22,973 bases of DNA from Ruminococcus sp. CAG:382 (GCA_000433115.1 FR892242.1:3673-26645), one strand, 5' to 3'. Shown: positions 8,725 to 15,329, numbered from the stretch's first letter. Program-made: numbers and translations. The notes: generated from the letters alone by a model not told the origin.

Positions 8725-9461
8725 AATGTCTGATTCTCGCCGCAGGGTATGCAACGCGGCTTTATCCTTTGACCGAGAATTTTCCGAAACCGCTGCTGAC
8801 GGTCGGGGAGAAAACAATTCTTGACTGGCTTATTGATGATATCTATACCTCAGGCGAGGTTGATGAATATATCGTCATCTCCAATCACAAATTCGCACAT
8901 CATTTTGAAAAATGGGCGAAAACAAAACAGTATAAAATCACGGTCGTGGATGACGGTACGAGCACAAATGAAACACGCCTCGGTGCGGTCTGCGACATAG
9001 AGTTTACAATCGAAAAACTGCAGCTTGACGACGATATGCTGGTCATTGCGGGCGACAATGTGCTGGATTTCAGCCTGACGAAGTTCATTTCCTATTGCAA
9101 AGAGAAAAACACCTCATGCGTTATGCGCTATTATGAGCCGTCGGAGAAAAAACTGCTCAAATGCGGCGTGCTGACGGTTGACGAAAACGACCTTGTCACG
9201 AATATGACCGAAAAATCGCCGACGCCTGAAACACACTGGTGCTGTCCGCCGTTTTATTACTATACGAAAGAAGACGCAAAGCGTGTGAAAGACGCTATCG
9301 CCGAAGGTGGCGGGACAGATGCACCGGGAAGCTTTATCGCATGGATTTGCAAAAGATCACCGGTTCACGCAATGGAAATGCCGGGCAGGCGCTATGATAT
9401 CGGCAACCTTGAAAGCTATGAAGTGGTAAAGAAAGAGTATAAGGGGATAACGAAATGCTGA
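8721..9461 (+). CDS. Sugar-phosphate nucleotidyltransferase
   Basis: A 246-aa single-domain enzyme that should couple a sugar 1-phosphate with an NTP to form NDP-sugar and pyrophosphate. The N-terminus carries the signature LAAGYATRLYPLT...FPKPLL (residues ~5-26): the nucleotide-binding loop and the Lys of FPKP. GDNVLDFSL at ~111 is the metal-binding GDN/GD motif, and RRYDIGNLESYEVVKKEY near the C-terminus is the usual D-I-G-x-Y ending. There is no left-handed beta-helix acetyltransferase domain. The 4-bp overlap with the gene before and 7-bp overlap with the 4-epimerase after it imply one transcript. Coupled with the GHMP kinase it would activate a salvaged sugar or uronic acid. Base and sugar specificity (UTP, dTTP, CTP or GTP) cannot be read from sequence. 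Confidence 0.85.
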   Translation: MKCLILAAGYATRLYPLTENFPKPLLTVGEKTILDWLIDDIYTSGEVDEYIVISNHKFAHHFEKWAKTKQYKITVVDDGTSTNETRLGAVCDIEFTIEKLQLDDDMLVIAGDNVLDFSLTKFISYCKEKNTSCVMRYYEPSEKKLLKCGVLTVDENDLVTNMTEKSPTPETHWCCPPFYYYTKEDAKRVKDAIAEGGGTDAPGSFIAWICKRSPVHAMEMPGRRYDIGNLESYEVVKKEYKGITKC

Positions 9462-10528
9462 CGCCGAATATAAAACTTGAAAACAAAACAATTCTTGTCA
9501 CAGGCGCTGCCGGATTTATCGGTGCGAACCTTGTGACGGAGCTTCTGAATACCGTAAGCGGTGTAAATCTCATTGGACTTGACAATATGAATGACTACTA
9601 CGATGTTTCCATCAAGGAATACCGTCTTGCCGAGATTGAAAAGCTTGCCGAGACCAAGCAGGGAAGCAAATGGACATTCATAAAAGGGAATCTCGCGGAT
9701 AAGCCGCTCATTGAGAAAATCTTTACGGAATCCAACCCCGAAATCGTCGTGAATCTTGCGGCGCAGGCGGGCGTGCGTTATTCGATAACAAATCCGGATG
9801 TGTATATTGAGAGCAATCTCATCGGTTTTTACAACATTCTTGAAGCCTGCCGTAATTACCCGGTGGAGCATCTCGTTTACGCTTCCTCTTCTTCGGTTTA
9901 CGGTTCGAATAAAAAGGTGCCGTACTCGACAGACGACAAGGTAGACAACCCGGTTTCGCTCTACGCGGCAACCAAAAAGTCGAATGAACTTCTTGCGCAT
10001 GCTTATTCCAAGCTGTATAACATTCCGTCCACGGGTCTTCGCTTCTTTACGGTCTACGGACCTGCCGGCCGGCCCGATATGGCATACTTCGGCTTTACAA
10101 ACAAACTTCTTAAAGGTGAGACAATTCAGATATTCAACTATGGTAACTGCAAGCGTGATTTTACCTATGTGGATGATATTGTCGAAGGCATTAAGCGCGT
10201 CATGGAGCGTGCGCCGGAGAAAAAGAACGGCGACGACGGACTTCCTCTGCCGCCTTACCGCATATACAACATCGGAAACAGCAATCCCGAAAATCTGCTT
10301 GACTTCGTGACGATTTTACAGGAAGAGCTGATCCGCGCGGAGGTGCTTCCTGCTGATTATGACTTTGAAGCGCATAAAAAGCTCGTGCCCATGCAAGCGG
10401 GCGATGTGCCGGTGACCTTTGCCGACACCTCGGCGCTTGAAGCCGACACAGGCTTTAAACCGAATACGCCGCTCAGGATCGGGCTTCGCAGATTTGCCGA
10501 GTGGTATAAGAAATTCTATCAGGTTTGA
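9455..10528 (+). CDS. UDP-glucuronate 4-epimerase-like SDR enzyme
   Basis: A 357-aa extended short-chain dehydrogenase. NAD binding is shown by GAAGFIGANL (G17, G20, G23), and the catalytic Tyr170-x3-Lys174 lies in SLYAATKKSNE, with Ser/Ser in YASSSSVYGSN at ~142. The segment GLDNMNDYYDVSIKEYRL at ~41-58 is the pattern of UDP-glucuronate 4-epimerases (CapI/GAE type), which differs from GalE. RFFTVYGPAGRPDMAYFGFT and RDFTYVDDIVEGI also fit that group. The expected reaction is UDP-GlcA to UDP-GalA. The ATG at 9455 overlaps the end of the nucleotidyltransferase by 7 bp. With Ugd 100 bp downstream it completes a route from UDP-glucose to UDP-galacturonate. Confidence 0.88.
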   Translation: MLTPNIKLENKTILVTGAAGFIGANLVTELLNTVSGVNLIGLDNMNDYYDVSIKEYRLAEIEKLAETKQGSKWTFIKGNLADKPLIEKIFTESNPEIVVNLAAQAGVRYSITNPDVYIESNLIGFYNILEACRNYPVEHLVYASSSSVYGSNKKVPYSTDDKVDNPVSLYAATKKSNELLAHAYSKLYNIPSTGLRFFTVYGPAGRPDMAYFGFTNKLLKGETIQIFNYGNCKRDFTYVDDIVEGIKRVMERAPEKKNGDDGLPLPPYRIYNIGNSNPENLLDFVTILQEELIRAEVLPADYDFEAHKKLVPMQAGDVPVTFADTSALEADTGFKPNTPLRIGLRRFAEWYKKFYQV

Positions 10529-10627
10529 TTACCTTTCGCTTTTATGCAAGTTGCCATGGAGAAACACTCGTAGGGACTGCAAGAAAGCATATTCCATTTT
10601 CAAAATTAAGACAGGAGAAAAACGAAT

Positions 10628-11812
10628 ATGAAAATAGCAGTAGCGGGAACCGGCTATGTCGGTCTTTCCATGGCGATTCTTTTGGCACAGCACAATACGG
10701 TAAAGGCAGTCGATATCATCCCCGAGAAAGTGGAGTTGATCAACAACAGAAAGTCTCCCATTGTGGACAAGGAAATTGAAGAGTATCTTGCGACTAAGGA
10801 ACTTGACCTTGAAGCGACCACCGACGGTGACAGCGCTTACCGCGATGCAGAGCTTGTTATCATCTCAACGCCGACCAACTATGACCCGTCGAAGAACTAT
10901 TTTGACACAAGCTCGGTCGAAAGCGTAATAAAGCAGGTCATTGCGGTCAATCCGGATGCGGTAATGATAGTCAAGTCTACCGTTCCCGTAGGATTTACCG
11001 AGGGCGTAAGGGAAGAATATTGCTGCGACAACATTCTGTTCAGCCCGGAATTCCTTCGCGAAGGACATGCGCTGTACGATAACCTTTACCCGAGCCGCAT
11101 CATTGTCGGTGTCCCGGTCAAAAATGCAAGACTCCATAAGGCTGCCGAAACCTTTGCCAACCTTCTTAAAGAGGGGGCGATCAAGGAAGATATCGAGGTC
11201 CGCTTCATGAACCCGACCGAAGCGGAGGCAGTGAAGCTGTTTGCAAATACATATCTTGCGCTCCGCGTATCGTATTTCAACGAACTTGATACATACGCAC
11301 AGGTCAGAGGACTTGATACAAAGTCGATTATCGAAGGCGTCTGCCTTGATCCCAGAATCGGAAATCACTATAACAACCCGTCCTTCGGTTACGGCGGATA
11401 TTGCCTTCCTAAAGATACAAAGCAGCTGCTTGCGAACTATGACCATGTGCCGCAGAATATTATTTCGGCAATTGTTGCGGCGAACGGCACGCGAAAGGAT
11501 TTCATAGCGGATCAGATCATTGCAAAGAATCCGAAGATTGTAGGCATATACCGTCTGACGATGAAAGCCGGTAGCGACAATTTCCGTCAATCATCCATAC
11601 AAGGCGTTATGAAGCGTATCAAGGCGAAGGGGATTGAGGTCGTAATTTACGAGCCGACCATGAAAGAGGATAGCTTTTTCAACAGTCGCGTCATTCGGAA
11701 TCTTGATGAGTTCAAGGAGATGAGCGACGTTATTCTCGCAAATAGGTATAACGACGACATAAAGGACGTGCTTGACAAGGTATACACAAGGGATCTGTAT
11801 TTCAGAGATTAA
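10628..11812 (+). CDS. ugd: UDP-glucose 6-dehydrogenase
   Basis: A 394-aa enzyme of the short (E. coli Ugd/HasB) type that oxidises UDP-glucose to UDP-glucuronate using 2 NAD+. It starts with the dinucleotide loop AVAGTGYVGLSMAILLAQ (residues 4-21), then RKSPIVDKEIEEYL at ~41, TPTNYDPSKNYFDTSSVE at ~81-98, STVPVGFTE at ~117 and SPEFLREG at ~139. The sugar-binding lysine region TEAEAVKLFANTYLALRV is at ~197, and the catalytic Cys259 lies in GYGGYCLPKDT. The match to Ugd is better than to ManNAc dehydrogenase (WecC), which matters because mnaA is in the same locus. The ATG follows ACAGGAG (10612-10618). The 99-bp gap upstream holds no clear terminator. Confidence 0.95.
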   Translation: MKIAVAGTGYVGLSMAILLAQHNTVKAVDIIPEKVELINNRKSPIVDKEIEEYLATKELDLEATTDGDSAYRDAELVIISTPTNYDPSKNYFDTSSVESVIKQVIAVNPDAVMIVKSTVPVGFTEGVREEYCCDNILFSPEFLREGHALYDNLYPSRIIVGVPVKNARLHKAAETFANLLKEGAIKEDIEVRFMNPTEAEAVKLFANTYLALRVSYFNELDTYAQVRGLDTKSIIEGVCLDPRIGNHYNNPSFGYGGYCLPKDTKQLLANYDHVPQNIISAIVAANGTRKDFIADQIIAKNPKIVGIYRLTMKAGSDNFRQSSIQGVMKRIKAKGIEVVIYEPTMKEDSFFNSRVIRNLDEFKEMSDVILANRYNDDIKDVLDKVYTRDLYFRD

Positions 11813-11840
11813 AGAATAAAAACGAGAAAGGAAGATTGCT

Positions 11841-13004
11841 ATGAATACAGAAACAAGCAAGGTGATGTTCGCGCTGCTTCGTTCGGCAGTTTGTGGCGGT
11901 CTTCTTTCAGGAGAAGAAATTTCACTGTACAGTCCTGATATGTTACCTGAAATCACGTCGCTTGCCCAAAAGCATGACGTCATACATTTGATTGTATTTG
12001 CGCTTAAAAAGAATGGGTTGCTTGATGAGGGCAATAAGAACCTTGAAAGCAAAATGCTGATTGCGGTTTATCGCTTGGAAAAGCTCAATTACGAGCTGAC
12101 AAAGCTGTGTGCGGCACTTGAACAAGCAGAAGTCTCGTTCATACCGCTTAAAGGCTCTGTTTTACGGCAGTATTATCCCGAACCGTGGATGCGGACAAGC
12201 TGTGACATTGACGTTCTTGTTCACGAGGAAGATCTGCAAAGGACGGTTTCATATCTATCCGACAATCTCGGATACAGACGCGAATCGCAAAACTCTCACG
12301 ACATTTCCATGTTTACACAAGGTGGCGTACATATTGAAGTGCATTATGATCTCGTGGAAGATGGCAGAGCCAATTCCGCTGCGGAAGTATTAAAGAGTAT
12401 TTGGAATGTTGCCGTAAAGCGCGCAGAGTGTAATTATCAATACGAAATGCCAGACGAAATGTTCTATTTCTACCACATCGCGCACATGGCAAAGCATTTT
12501 GTTGAAACAGGCGGCTGTGGTATCCGTCCGTTTCTCGATATATGGGTTCTGAATCACCGAATTGACTTTGACAGAGAGAAGCGAGACAAGCTTCTTTCTG
12601 ACGGCGGACTCGGCGTTTTTGCAAAGCAGGCAGAGCTTTTGAGTGAAGTTTGGTTTGGAAATGCAGAGCATACGGAAATCACAAGACAAATGGAAACATA
12701 CATTCTTCGTGGAGGTGTGTACGGAACGAACACAAACAGGGTTGCCGTACAGCAACAAAAACAGGGCGGAAAAGTGAGGTATGCGCTTTCCAAAATTTTT
12801 ATCCCCTATGATGTAATAAAATTTCATTACCCGATTCTCCAAAAGCATAAGTGGCTCACACCGATCATGGAGGCTCGCCGATGGGGAAAGCTCATTTTCT
12901 GCGGGCACTTAAAGCGCACAGTGAACGAACTCAAATATAACAGCACAATTTCAGATGATGCCGCGGCAGAAGCAAAGACTTTATTGAAAAATGTAGGATT
13001 ATAG
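11841..13004 (+). CDS. NTP_transf_5 family uncharacterised nucleotidyltransferase
   Basis: A 387-aa protein. The segment FIPLKGSVLRQYYPEPWMR followed by TSCDIDVLVHEED (residues ~100-131) is the hallmark of family PF14907: L-K-G, then the acidic pair Asp122-x-Asp124, as in nucleotidyltransferase-fold active sites. Later HIEVHYDLVED and the FYHIAHMAKHFVETGGCGIRPFLDIWVL stretch (~205-235) also match the family. The biochemical role is unknown; members commonly occur in polysaccharide and peptide-modification loci. The ATG at 11841 follows GAAAGGAAG, 28 bp after the ugd stop, so it is probably the last gene of the polysaccharide transcript. Codon use is intermediate. Confidence 0.75.
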   Translation: MNTETSKVMFALLRSAVCGGLLSGEEISLYSPDMLPEITSLAQKHDVIHLIVFALKKNGLLDEGNKNLESKMLIAVYRLEKLNYELTKLCAALEQAEVSFIPLKGSVLRQYYPEPWMRTSCDIDVLVHEEDLQRTVSYLSDNLGYRRESQNSHDISMFTQGGVHIEVHYDLVEDGRANSAAEVLKSIWNVAVKRAECNYQYEMPDEMFYFYHIAHMAKHFVETGGCGIRPFLDIWVLNHRIDFDREKRDKLLSDGGLGVFAKQAELLSEVWFGNAEHTEITRQMETYILRGGVYGTNTNRVAVQQQKQGGKVRYALSKIFIPYDVIKFHYPILQKHKWLTPIMEARRWGKLIFCGHLKRTVNELKYNSTISDDAAAEAKTLLKNVGL

Positions 13005-13019
13005 AATGGAAGTGTCATC

Positions 13020-13673
13020 ATGGACAAAAAAGAGCAGCAATTACTGACTTGTTATCATTGCGGCAATACCGGACTTATGAATATTGAGGGCGTGTATAAA
13101 ACAAAGTGCGGCGGAGAAGTCCGTGATGCGGACGGCAATATTGTTGACTATGATCCTGTTGAAACAATAGAATGGCGTTTGCTTTCCTGTCCGGTATGCG
13201 GTGATGTGACGCTGTATAAAGAGGGAATGAACGAAGAATGCGGCTGCATTGATTTGACCGAGCATTGTTACCCTCAGATAAAGGAATATGGCGATGCCGC
13301 TGTTCCCGAATACATTCAAAGAGCATTTGAGGCGGCTTTGAAAGTGAAAAACATTGACGCGCCTTTATGCTTGATTGCGCTCCGCAGAGTTTTGGAAGCA
13401 ATATGCAAGGAAAAAGGTGCTGACGGCAATGACCTGTCTAAAATGATTAAGGACTTGGTGGACAAAAAGATACTACCTGAAATGCTTGATGATGCGTGTT
13501 GGGTAATTCGACAACTTGGCAATTGTGCAGCTCACGCGGACGATATTGACTTTTATAAATATGAGGTTGAGCGAACAACAGAGTTTGTCGGGGCTATCAT
13601 AGATTATCTGTATATTCTTCCGAGTAAAATCAGCACCTTCAAGTTGAGTGTTGAGAAGAAAATAAAAAACTAA
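13020..13673 (+). CDS. DUF4145 domain protein with zinc ribbon
   Basis: A 217-aa soluble protein. Two CxxC pairs, Cys11/Cys14 (CYHCGN) and Cys57/Cys60 (CPVCGD), form a likely zinc ribbon at the N-terminus. Residues ~98-200 match DUF4145: RAFEAALKVKN, then LIALRRVLEAICKEKG, LSKMIKDLVDKKILPEMLDD and the conserved RQLGNCAAHADD ending. DUF4145 is found alone or fused to restriction or nuclease domains and is common in accessory DNA; no activity is established. The start is ATG 13020 with GGAAGTG 7 bp upstream, 15 bp past the previous stop, so it may be read through from the polysaccharide operon. Its content fits the accessory zone to the right better. Confidence 0.72.
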   Translation: MDKKEQQLLTCYHCGNTGLMNIEGVYKTKCGGEVRDADGNIVDYDPVETIEWRLLSCPVCGDVTLYKEGMNEECGCIDLTEHCYPQIKEYGDAAVPEYIQRAFEAALKVKNIDAPLCLIALRRVLEAICKEKGADGNDLSKMIKDLVDKKILPEMLDDACWVIRQLGNCAAHADDIDFYKYEVERTTEFVGAIIDYLYILPSKISTFKLSVEKKIKN

Positions 13674-13714
13674 TGCCAAATCAGTGCATTTGGAAAAATC
13701 GGTGGTATAACATA

Positions 13715-13740
13715 AAGACAGACATCGTTCTGCCTTTTTG
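13715..13740 (+). terminator. Probable intrinsic terminator after the polysaccharide/DUF4145 operon
   Basis: An 8-bp stem with one A-C mismatch (AAGACAGA / TCTGCCTT), 6-nt loop, then TTTTTG, lies 42 bp after the DUF4145 stop. The stem is moderate, so termination may be partial. Confidence 0.5.
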
Positions 13741-13889
13741 TCGGCAAACCGAATTGAATTGAAACCAAGGAAAACTGCAAAAATGTGCGAAGAAGATAAA
13801 AAAAGCTGAACCGCCCAAAGACATAGCCGCCGAGCTGTTGAACACTCTCGTCGCAACAAATTGAACACCCACTACGGTGAGGTTGTACA

Positions 13890-13918
13890 TTGACAAAAGA
13901 CGAAAAGAATGGTATGGT
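13890..13918 (+). promoter_or_regulatory. Sigma-A-type promoter with extended -10
   Basis: TTGACA (13890-13895), 17 bp, then TGG-TATGGT (-10 at 13913-13918, with the TGn extension). No + strand gene follows for more than 800 bp, so it may drive a short RNA ending near 14027. Confidence 0.5.
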
Positions 13919-13924
13919 AATAAT

Positions 13925-14027
13925 GCTTTAGTCGTAACGGAGGATAGGGCAACACAGAAGTGCGACCTGAGCGCTGGATATATGGTTGGCGGGAAGAGTG
14001 ATGCCATGGATGGGGCGTTTTTCTTTT
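13925..14027 (+). ncRNA. Candidate short RNA between a promoter and a weak terminator
   Basis: Transcription from the 13890 promoter would start near 13925. A 5-bp stem (ATGCC/GGCGT, 14001-14018) followed by TTTTCTTTT ends near 14027. An alternative pairing TGGC (13987-13990) with GCCA (14003-14006) would exclude that stem, as in an attenuator. It matches no riboswitch class that I can recognise. The ~100-nt length is inferred only from these signals. Confidence 0.25.
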
Positions 14028-14040
14028 GGTTGTACGAACG

Positions 14041-14178
14041 TTACCACTCTTCCTGGAAACACCAATGCTTTAAACTCATGCTAACGAAGTTGGGCGGTCC
14101 CGCGCAGAGCCCGACCGACACTCCCTCCCACTTGCACATGGATTCCTTGCAATCGATTATGATTGGATAATTGGTCAT
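14041..14178 (-). CDS. Small 45-aa cysteine-containing protein
   Basis: A 45-codon frame (MTNYPIIIDCKESMCKW...) with four cysteines (two of them as C-x4-C near the N-terminus) and two histidine/tryptophan-bearing segments towards the end (KHWCFQEEW). It is too short for standard gene calling, but its signals are unusually good: AAAGGAG (14188-14194) 9 bp before the ATG, and a TTGAAT-17-TAGAAT promoter at 14224-14252. A 5-bp hairpin (14203-14216) sits at the expected 5' end of the mRNA. The spacing of Cys and His could allow metal binding. I do not recognise the family. It lies inside the possible MITE-like element and is convergent with the + strand promoter at 13890. Confidence 0.5.
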   Translation of the reverse strand: MTNYPIIIDCKESMCKWEGVSVGLCAGPPNFVSMSLKHWCFQEEW

Positions 14179-14223
14179 GATGATGATCTCCTTTATTGAA
14201 TTCACGCTCTTGCGTGTGCCAAT

Positions 14224-14252
14224 ATTCTACTGTAAAATCACCAGCTATTCAA
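14224..14252 (-). promoter_or_regulatory. Promoter of the 45-aa gene
   Basis: On the - strand, TTGAAT (14247-14252), exactly 17 bp, and TAGAAT (14224-14229). The predicted start (~14217) is at the base of the CACGC-AAGA-GCGTG hairpin, which could protect the 5' end of the mRNA. Confidence 0.6.
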
Positions 14253-14320
14253 CCTGTGCGACACGGGTGTTCCACTTGCGCGGCCGCGCTGTTCAGTTTA
14301 GCGCGGAATACTCAGTTTTA

Positions 14321-14370
14321 TAAAAAATGAGCGAGTTTCAATCGAGAGCAACTAAAAAATGAGCGAGTTT
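14321..14370. repeat. Two exact 18-bp direct repeats
   Basis: TAAAAAATGAGCGAGTTT occurs at 14321-14338 and again at 14353-14370, separated by 14 bp. They lie at the point where the AlbA_2-type fragment on the - strand loses similarity. They could be sub-terminal repeats of a vanished insertion sequence or recombinase sites. Confidence 0.8.
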
Positions 14371-14544
14371 GTGTCGGTAAATGCTATTTTTATGTTTGTC
14401 TATTCTGAGAATGATCGTACCGCCGAACGTATTTGTAAAGGAGGAATATGTCTCCCAAATGCTGTTTGGAATACCGCCTTGTGCTGCGTTCACTTCAACA
14501 TTCACCTTTTCGGAAAACTTGAAAATTTCATTCAGATTAATCAT
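14338..14544 (-). pseudogene. AlbA_2/divergent AAA-4-type protein, N-terminal remnant
   Basis: Starts at ATG 14544. The first ~48 residues (MINLNEIFKFSEKVNVEVN, then AAQGGIPNSIWETYSSFTNT and FGGTIIL) are the classic N-terminus of the AlbA_2 domain of putative DNA-binding/ATP-binding regulators, which normally run to 400-500 aa. After GGTIILRIDKHKN the reading frame enters the 18-bp repeats and stops at 14338, so the rest of the gene is missing. The ATG overlaps the stop of an upstream frame by 4 bp (ATGA), showing that it was once part of an operon. No copy of the missing middle is present in the window. Non-functional as it stands. Confidence 0.7.
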
Positions 14545-14780
14545 TTCAATTCACCTTCTTTTTTCAGTTTAATATATTTTCCGCTTTTTATTCTCGCATC
14601 ACGCGGCTTTTCTGCTTCCTCCGGAATAATCGATGTTGCTCCGGCTCTCTGCGCTCCATCTCTGCAACCTTCGTTGCAGAGAATTTCTGCCGCCGAGATG
14701 ACAAACCCCGCTTTGCTGCCGTTTCGGAAGCTGACATGTTGGTGTATAATACTTACATCACCAACATGGTTTACGGAGGT
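14541..14780 (-). pseudogene. C-terminal remnant of an unknown gene upstream of the AlbA_2 fragment
   Basis: A - strand frame is open from 14780 to TGA 14543-14541 (79 codons) without a proper start. The peptide includes SFRNGSKAGFVISAAEI and ends KSGKYIKLKKEGELK, a plausible protein tail. Its stop overlaps the ATG of the AlbA_2 fragment by 4 bp. It runs back into the XRE promoter region, so its 5' part was replaced by that gene. It contains a 10-bp perfect hairpin (14659-14682, loop CTTC). I do not recognise the family. Confidence 0.35.
14735..14768 (+). promoter_or_regulatory. XRE gene promoter inside a perfect inverted repeat (likely operator)
   Basis: CATGTTGGTG (14735-14744) and its exact reverse complement CACCAACATG (14759-14768) flank 14 bp that begin with a consensus -10 TATAAT (14745-14750). 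The -35 is weak (TTTCGG about 17 bp upstream). A repressor bound to both arms would cover the -10 box. The operator sits 17 bp before the XRE start codon, so autoregulation is the simplest reading. Confidence 0.75.
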
Positions 14781-14784
14781 TTAT

Positions 14785-15159
14785 ATGGATGGAAAAATGA
14801 TTGCGGAAAAGCGAAAAGAAAAGGGACTGACGCAGGATGCACTCGGAGCGATGCTTGGCATATCGGGCAAAGCAGTCTCGAAATGGGAGCGCGGACTGTC
14901 GCAACCGGACGCATCACACATTGGTAAACTTACTGAACTGCTCGGTTTACCGGTTGAGCAGACGGCAGATGAAGCGGATACACGGTTGACATTTCTGTCA
15001 ACTGTCAAAAGAGAGGTGTCGCGCATTTTGTCTGTCGGAGTTATGCTTGCCGCCTGCGTCTGCTACCTGATGGGTACGATTTCAACGGACTCGACCATAG
15101 TCGCCTTCGGTTTCGCGGCGGTGGTATTCTGCTTTGACACCATGATACGGGAGAAATAA
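14785..15159 (+). CDS. XRE-family HTH regulator with two membrane helices
   Basis: 124 aa from ATG 14785, with GGAGG at 14775-14779. Longer upstream frames are not supported because this ribosome site and promoter fit so well. Residues ~5-58 are a helix-turn-helix of the HTH_3 type (MIAEKRKEKGLTQDALGAML, then GISGKAVSKWERGLSQPD). After a short linker, residues ~83-99 and ~103-119 are hydrophobic helices (VGVMLAACVCYLMGTI and STIVAFGFAAVVFCF), ending in a positively charged tail. It should bind DNA while anchored in the membrane, probably repressing its own promoter through the inverted repeat at 14735-14768. The target beyond itself is unknown. It stands alone among relics and could respond to a membrane signal. 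Confidence 0.85.
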   Translation: MDGKMIAEKRKEKGLTQDALGAMLGISGKAVSKWERGLSQPDASHIGKLTELLGLPVEQTADEADTRLTFLSTVKREVSRILSVGVMLAACVCYLMGTISTDSTIVAFGFAAVVFCFDTMIREK

Positions 15160-15173
15160 GATTCCGGACAGAT

Positions 15174-15203
15174 ATTTTGCAGGTACGGACCTGCGGACAA
15201 AAT
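15174..15203 (+). repeat. Interrupted inverted repeat before the IS3-type fragment
   Basis: ATTTTG-CAGGT-ACGG-ACCTG-CGGA-CAAAAT forms nested arms of 6 and 5 bp. GGACA recurs around it (near 15165, 15195 and 15207). It lies between the XRE stop and the transposase fragment and may be the former end of that insertion sequence or an XRE terminator without a T tract. Confidence 0.4.
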
Positions 15204-15229
15204 CCTGGACAGAAAGAAAGGAAGGGATT

Positions 15230-15329
15230 ATGTACACAAGGAAGCAAAAGGAAAAGGCAATTGCAATGTATGATACAACGCAATCAATCACAGAAGTCAT
15301 TCGCCGACTGAGATATCCGATAAACAGAA
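15230..15329 (+). pseudogene. IS3-type transposase OrfA, N-terminal remnant
   Basis: ATG 15230 follows GAAAGGAAGGG. The first ~30 residues (MYTRKQKEKAIAMYDTTQS, then ITEVIRRLRYP) are the start of the helix-turn-helix found in IS3-family OrfA proteins. Similarity stops after RLRYP, where the frame runs into the hairpin terminator at 15332-15374; the open frame continues without meaning to 15469. More than two-thirds of OrfA and all of OrfB (integrase) are missing. This is a dead fragment. Confidence 0.6.

Larger units (their letters stand above)
13835..14300. mobile_element. Possible MITE-like element with imperfect terminal inverted repeats
   Basis: The left end (13835-13870, read on the - strand) and right end (14265-14300, read on the + strand) both begin GGGTGTTC. 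They share a second TGTTCA block about 25 bases in, with roughly 20 of 36 positions alike when one gap is allowed. Repeated TGTTCA words at both termini recall the multiple terminal repeats of IS21-type elements. There is no transposase between the ends. The interior carries a + strand promoter-like site with a T-rich stop, and a well-equipped 45-codon ORF on the - strand. The boundaries are uncertain and no target-site duplication was established. Confidence 0.35.

Noticed and set aside
10865..11590. 241-aa - strand frame opposite ugd
   Set aside because: Complete overlap with a highly conserved dehydrogenase gene; no motifs or ribosome site.
10628..11812. UDP-ManNAc dehydrogenase (wecC) suggested by nearby mnaA
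   Set aside because: Length and motifs (SPIVDKEI, TPTNYDPSKNYFDTSSVE) match the short UDP-glucose dehydrogenase type.
13676..13693. CCAAAT/ATTTGG hairpin after the DUF4145 gene as terminator
   Set aside because: Short A+T-rich 6-bp stem with no T tract after it; the hairpin at 13715-13740 fits better.
13877..14170. 97-aa + strand frame in the accessory region
   Set aside because: No ribosome site and no family-like pattern. It runs antisense over the 45-aa gene that has a promoter and strong Shine-Dalgarno site, and its sequence is explained by that gene and the candidate RNA.
14160..14400. CRISPR-like array from the two 18-bp repeats
   Set aside because: Only two copies with a 14-bp spacer and no cas genes; spacing is far too short for a CRISPR array.
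14359..14784. N-terminal extension of the XRE regulator to a 266-aa protein
   Set aside because: The extension reads through the direct repeats, a hairpin and the promoter/operator. GGAGG plus ATG at 14785 and the HTH beginning at once show that the real start is 14785.
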